Translations under genes and position numbers: made by a program | Assembly (NCBI GenBank): GCA_044222395.1 | Contig: JBGANK010000012.1 | Location: forward strand, 1-64,000 | Direction: 5' to 3' | From: JAEUMD01 sp044222395 | GTDB taxonomy: Bacteria; Pseudomonadota; Alphaproteobacteria; Rhizobiales; Hyphomicrobiaceae | DNA length: 64,000 bases | Part shown: positions 61,646 to 64,000 of the stretch, piece by piece | Numbering within the stretch: position 1 is the stretch's first letter | Layout of the letters: every line of letters starts with the position of its first letter | The notes under the pieces: model-generated | Databases searched by the model: none | The model's input: only the letters and a program-made list of their open reading frames with translations | Told to the model about the DNA's origin: nothing

Positions 61646-62113
61646 TCAATATCCCGGTTTGGCAATCATCAGCCAGATAATTGTAATGACCGCGAAAAAG
61701 GCCGGAAACCCGCAGGCGAGCCAGATGCGGTAAAGCCGGTGGTAGGCGTCTGGCAAAGCCGTGCCCTTATCGCGGGCCGCTTCGGCCAACCTCTTCAGCC
61801 GGATCTGGATATAGACAACCGGCAGCCAGAAGGCGCCGACGAAGAAATAGAGAAGCAGCGACCAGCCGACCCAGCCTTCGAATATCGAATAACCGGCTTG
61901 CCATGCCAAAAGAGTGCCCGTGACAGGTTGAAGCAGCGCCGCGGTTGCCGTGAATACCGCGTCGGCCACCACCACGATGGCCGCCACATGCGCAATGAGC
62001 CGCGGGTCCTGCGACCGGTTCGACATCACCATGAAGAAGGCGATGCCGGCCCCGGTGCCGAACAGCACCGTGGCGCCGATCACATGCACGAACTTCAGGA
62101 TCTCGTAGGTCAT
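61646..62113 (-). CDS. DUF2269 family integral membrane protein
   Basis: A 155-residue protein with four hydrophobic helices. The start EILKFVHVIGATVLFGTGAG, the His in FVHVIG, and the C-terminal IWLACGFPAFFAVITIIWLMI (ends given) match DUF2269. The family is predicted to be a small heme- or redox-associated membrane protein, but its role is unproven. Convergent with ctrA. Confidence 0.85.
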   Translation of the reverse strand: MTYEILKFVHVIGATVLFGTGAGIAFFMVMSNRSQDPRLIAHVAAIVVVADAVFTATAALLQPVTGTLLAWQAGYSIFEGWVGWSLLLYFFVGAFWLPVVYIQIRLKRLAEAARDKGTALPDAYHRLYRIWLACGFPAFFAVITIIWLMIAKPGY

Positions 62114-62414
62114 CGCTTAGTCTACGCCAAATGAGCACGCCGCCAGAATTCAACGGCCAAGGTTCCGTTCCGTGCGCCTGCCCGGCCCGCCGGCTGAGTT
62201 GGCGAAGAGGCTCGATCTGAATTGACGGCGCCAGCAAATCGTCAACCGGTGCGATTCCATGGGCGGTGTGATCGCGGCCCACCCTGCGCGACTGTCCCCG
62301 CCGGCAGAAATGCGCTATCAGCGCCACATGCTGCCAACAGGTCGCGCACCGTCAATCGAACGCGATGCACCCTGGCCGCCGCTCCAACGAGCCGATACAA
62401 GCGAGAGTCCGACG

Positions 62415-63074
62415 ATGACCGCATCCGCCAAGCCTCCCCAGGGCCTGAAGGCCGCCATCATCCAGGTGACGCCGTTCCAGCAGAACTGCTCACTGATCTG
62501 GGACGACGACACCAAGAAGGGCGCCGTCATCGATCCCGGTGGCGACCTCGACCGGATCGCTTCCGCGCTCGATCAGGTCAAGATCACGGTCGAGAAGATC
62601 ATCCTGACCCATGGCCACATCGACCACGCCGGCGGCGCGCAGGAGCTGCGCGACAAGCTGAAGGTCAAGATCGAGGGCCCGCACATCGCCGACAAGTTCC
62701 TGCTCGACAACCTGGACAAGCAGGGCGCCGCCTACGGCATGCCGGCCAGGAACGTCACACCCGATCGCTGGCTCGACGAGGGCGACCAGGTGACGGTCGG
62801 CCGCTTCGCCTTCGGCATCCGCCATTGCCCGGGTCATTCGCCGGGCTCGGTCGTGATGCTCAATGATGCGCAGAAATTCGCCATCGTTGGCGACGTGCTA
62901 TTCCGCGGCTCCATCGGCCGCACCGATTTTCCCTACGGCGATCACGCCGCCCTCATTCACGCGATCAAGACCAAGCTGCTGCCGCTCGGCGACGAATGGG
63001 CCTTCATCTGCGGCCACGGCCCGGGCAGCACCTTCGCCATGGAAAAGCGCACCAATCCATTCCTGCAGGGGTAG
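62415..63074 (+). CDS. Metallo-beta-lactamase-fold hydrolase, glyoxalase II-like
   Basis: A 219-residue cytosolic MBL-fold protein of the YcbL/GloB-like group. The zinc motif THGHIDHAGG, later His in CPGHSPGS, Asp in IVGDVLFRGSIGRTD and His in ICGHGPGS give a complete two-metal site. The substrate may be a thioester such as S-lactoylglutathione, but YcbL-type enzymes vary. The ATG at MTASAKPPQ is preceded by GAGAG; upstream frame extension to 62259 is not supported. Confidence 0.9.
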   Translation: MTASAKPPQGLKAAIIQVTPFQQNCSLIWDDDTKKGAVIDPGGDLDRIASALDQVKITVEKIILTHGHIDHAGGAQELRDKLKVKIEGPHIADKFLLDNLDKQGAAYGMPARNVTPDRWLDEGDQVTVGRFAFGIRHCPGHSPGSVVMLNDAQKFAIVGDVLFRGSIGRTDFPYGDHAALIHAIKTKLLPLGDEWAFICGHGPGSTFAMEKRTNPFLQG

Positions 63075-63246
63075 AGCTCTTCACAATTCGGTGGCATCAA
63101 CGTGCGCCTTCCCGTCATGGCCGTGCTCGACACGTCCATCCAGGACAATTGCATTCAGCGCCCGTGTTTCTGGATGGCCGGATCATGTCCGGCCATGGAG
63201 TAATGATTCCGTGAATTCCTGAACCGCACAGCGCCCAAGGAATGCA

Positions 63247-63274
63247 AAAGGCGCGGATGAAGTTCCGCGCCTTT
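63247..63274. terminator. Bidirectional terminator between convergent genes
   Basis: AAAGGCGCGGA/TCCGCGCCTTT, an 11-base-pair stem with a six-base loop. It has A/T runs on both flanks and can serve the hydrolase gene (173 bp upstream) and the minus-strand secreted protein gene (59 bp beyond its stop). Confidence 0.8.
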
Positions 63275-63332
63275 GACATTCAATGCATGTTGATTTCGGG
63301 ACCGCGGGGCGGATCAGAACTCCGCCCGCTCG

Positions 63333-63692
63333 CTACCACCCCAGCCCGATGCTGAGGCAGCCGAACAGGCCGCACTCTTTCGTCAGCCCGTTGCCGCTGA
63401 GCGGGCCCTCCCAACGGTCGACGGTCTCCACACGCAGGGTTTCCGAGCAGGACCGCCGGCAGTGTTCCCAAGTGCCGCCGGGCAGACGAACCTGCGGACC
63501 GACGCTGGTCATCCGAACCGGTCCCGAAACGCTGCCGTTGCCGTGCCGCGAACGTGCGACGACATAGCCCTTATCGAGTCCGTTGTAGCCGATATCGCGG
63601 TGGATGCGCGCGCCGGCATGAGTCACCGGAACCGACAGCAGATTGGCAGCAGCTGCAATCAAAGCTGTCGCTGCAAAAACGCGCAGGGTCAT
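63333..63692 (-). CDS. Conserved hypothetical secreted protein
   Basis: A 119-residue product with a signal peptide (VFAATALIAAAANLLSVPVTHA) and a mature part with the blocks GLDKGYVVARSRHGNGSVSG, GPQVRLPGGTW and EHCRRSCSETLRVETVD. It has four Cys. Similar short exported proteins are common in Rhizobiales, with no known function. The GGAGG nine bases before the ATG fixes the start. The terminator at 63247-63274 follows. Confidence 0.75.
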   Translation of the reverse strand: MTLRVFAATALIAAAANLLSVPVTHAGARIHRDIGYNGLDKGYVVARSRHGNGSVSGPVRMTSVGPQVRLPGGTWEHCRRSCSETLRVETVDRWEGPLSGNGLTKECGLFGCLSIGLGW

Positions 63693-63893
63693 GGGCAGGG
63701 CCTCCGTCAATTGCTGCGTCGGTAGGATTTTGCTGGTACGTGATCGCTCACCACAATGTGCGACGACCACACGCGACCATTCACGCCAAACCTATCACAA
63801 ATATTGAAGATGCTCGGGTGAACGGCTCCAGCGCGCGGCTATTGCGGTGCCCTGTGGCCCATGCGCACCGCGCAGTTCCAGCTTGTAATCACC

Positions 63894-64000
63894 TCAGCCG
63901 GATATCGTCATCCGCGTGACAAAGACAGGTCGAGGCCACGGAAAGTCGAGCCGGTTGTCGAGATCGAGACCGATTGCGATTTTCCGCCCATGCGAACCGA
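63894..64000 (-). CDS. Possible C-terminal end of an unknown protein (cut by window edge)
   Basis: A minus-strand frame enters from the right edge and ends at a TGA at 63896-63894. The visible 35 residues contain IAIGLDLDNRLDFPWPRPVF and end TRMTISG, a strand-like pattern that could finish a secreted or outer-membrane domain. Too little is visible for an identification, and the frame may be chance. Confidence 0.25.
   Translation of the reverse strand, partial: GSHGRKIAIGLDLDNRLDFPWPRPVFVTRMTISG

Noticed and set aside
1..64000. CRISPR arrays, complete insertion sequences, prophage or a replication origin
   Set aside because: No regularly spaced direct repeats, no transposase or integrase motifs, no phage structural genes, and no DnaA-box cluster were seen.

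Overview
The window is GC-rich chromosomal DNA from an alphaproteobacterium, almost certainly of the order Hyphomicrobiales (Rhizobiales). The evidence is a CtrA response regulator with its inhibitor SciP nearby, CcrM-type GANTC sites upstream of ctrA, a short HisG paired with HisZ, the plant/alphaproteobacterial form of GshA, a DUF4170-msbA-KDO transferase-lpxK neighbourhood, a DUF2093 protein, a PmtA-like lipid methyltransferase and 'TAGAGC...GCTCTA' dispersed repeats. I do not assign a genus. There is no prophage, CRISPR array, complete insertion sequence or rRNA operon; nearly all of it is core genome.

Layout. 1-6.6 kb: the start of meaB (running off the left edge), a membrane-anchored DUF900 hydrolase, secreted low-complexity proteins and a YiiX-like papain-fold hydrolase. 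6.7-20.9 kb: ileS-lspA-lipoprotein, an M16 protease pair (one active, one inactive), pgi, mutL, and a convergent rluB-type/rsmD/EamA-exporter operon, then tadA. 21-34 kb: patatin lipase, purD, xseA, DUF2093, lpxK, a fused DUF374 acyltransferase-KDO transferase, a Tyr phosphatase, msbA, DUF4170, ubiA and rsmE; most of the middle of this is lipid A/inner-core LPS biosynthesis. 34-38 kb: a Pro/Ala-rich envelope protein, gshA and a tiny six-cysteine secreted protein. 38-48 kb: a hydroxy-acid oxidation island with lutA-(DUF465)-lutB-lutC, a cytochrome c, a LysR regulator whose N-terminus looks broken, and glcDEF. 48-55 kb: a Pnkp-like phosphatase with a degenerate kinase domain, hisS-hisZ-hisG, and eutB-eutC. 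55-64 kb: tRNA-Met, pmtA-like methyltransferase, mnmA, then the cell-cycle region sciP / lipoprotein / fliJ-like / ctrA, a DUF2269 membrane protein, a metallo-beta-lactamase-fold hydrolase and a small secreted protein.

How genes work together. LpxK, the KDO transferase and MsbA cover lipid A 4'-phosphorylation, KDO addition and lipid A flipping. LutABC and GlcDEF are FAD/Fe-S oxidases for lactate and glycolate, with a nearby c-type cytochrome as a possible electron acceptor. HisS, HisZ and HisG tie histidyl-tRNA charging to histidine synthesis. SciP and CtrA form the cell-cycle transcription module, and both promoter regions carry CtrA-like half-site pairs.

Most notable observations: (i) a 126-bp dispersed element with three full-length copies and one decayed half copy, TA-ended with conserved internal hairpins; (ii) a REP-like palindromic repeat inserted in frame inside ileS; (iii) an in-frame fusion of a DUF374 acyltransferase with the KDO transferase; (iv) a polynucleotide kinase-phosphatase relative whose kinase P-loop has been lost; (v) a secreted mini-protein with mirror-symmetric cysteine spacing; (vi) a likely frameshift in the LysR gene between the lactate and glycolate operons. 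None amounts to a clearly new defence or metabolic system. Percent identities given for the repeat copies were counted by eye.
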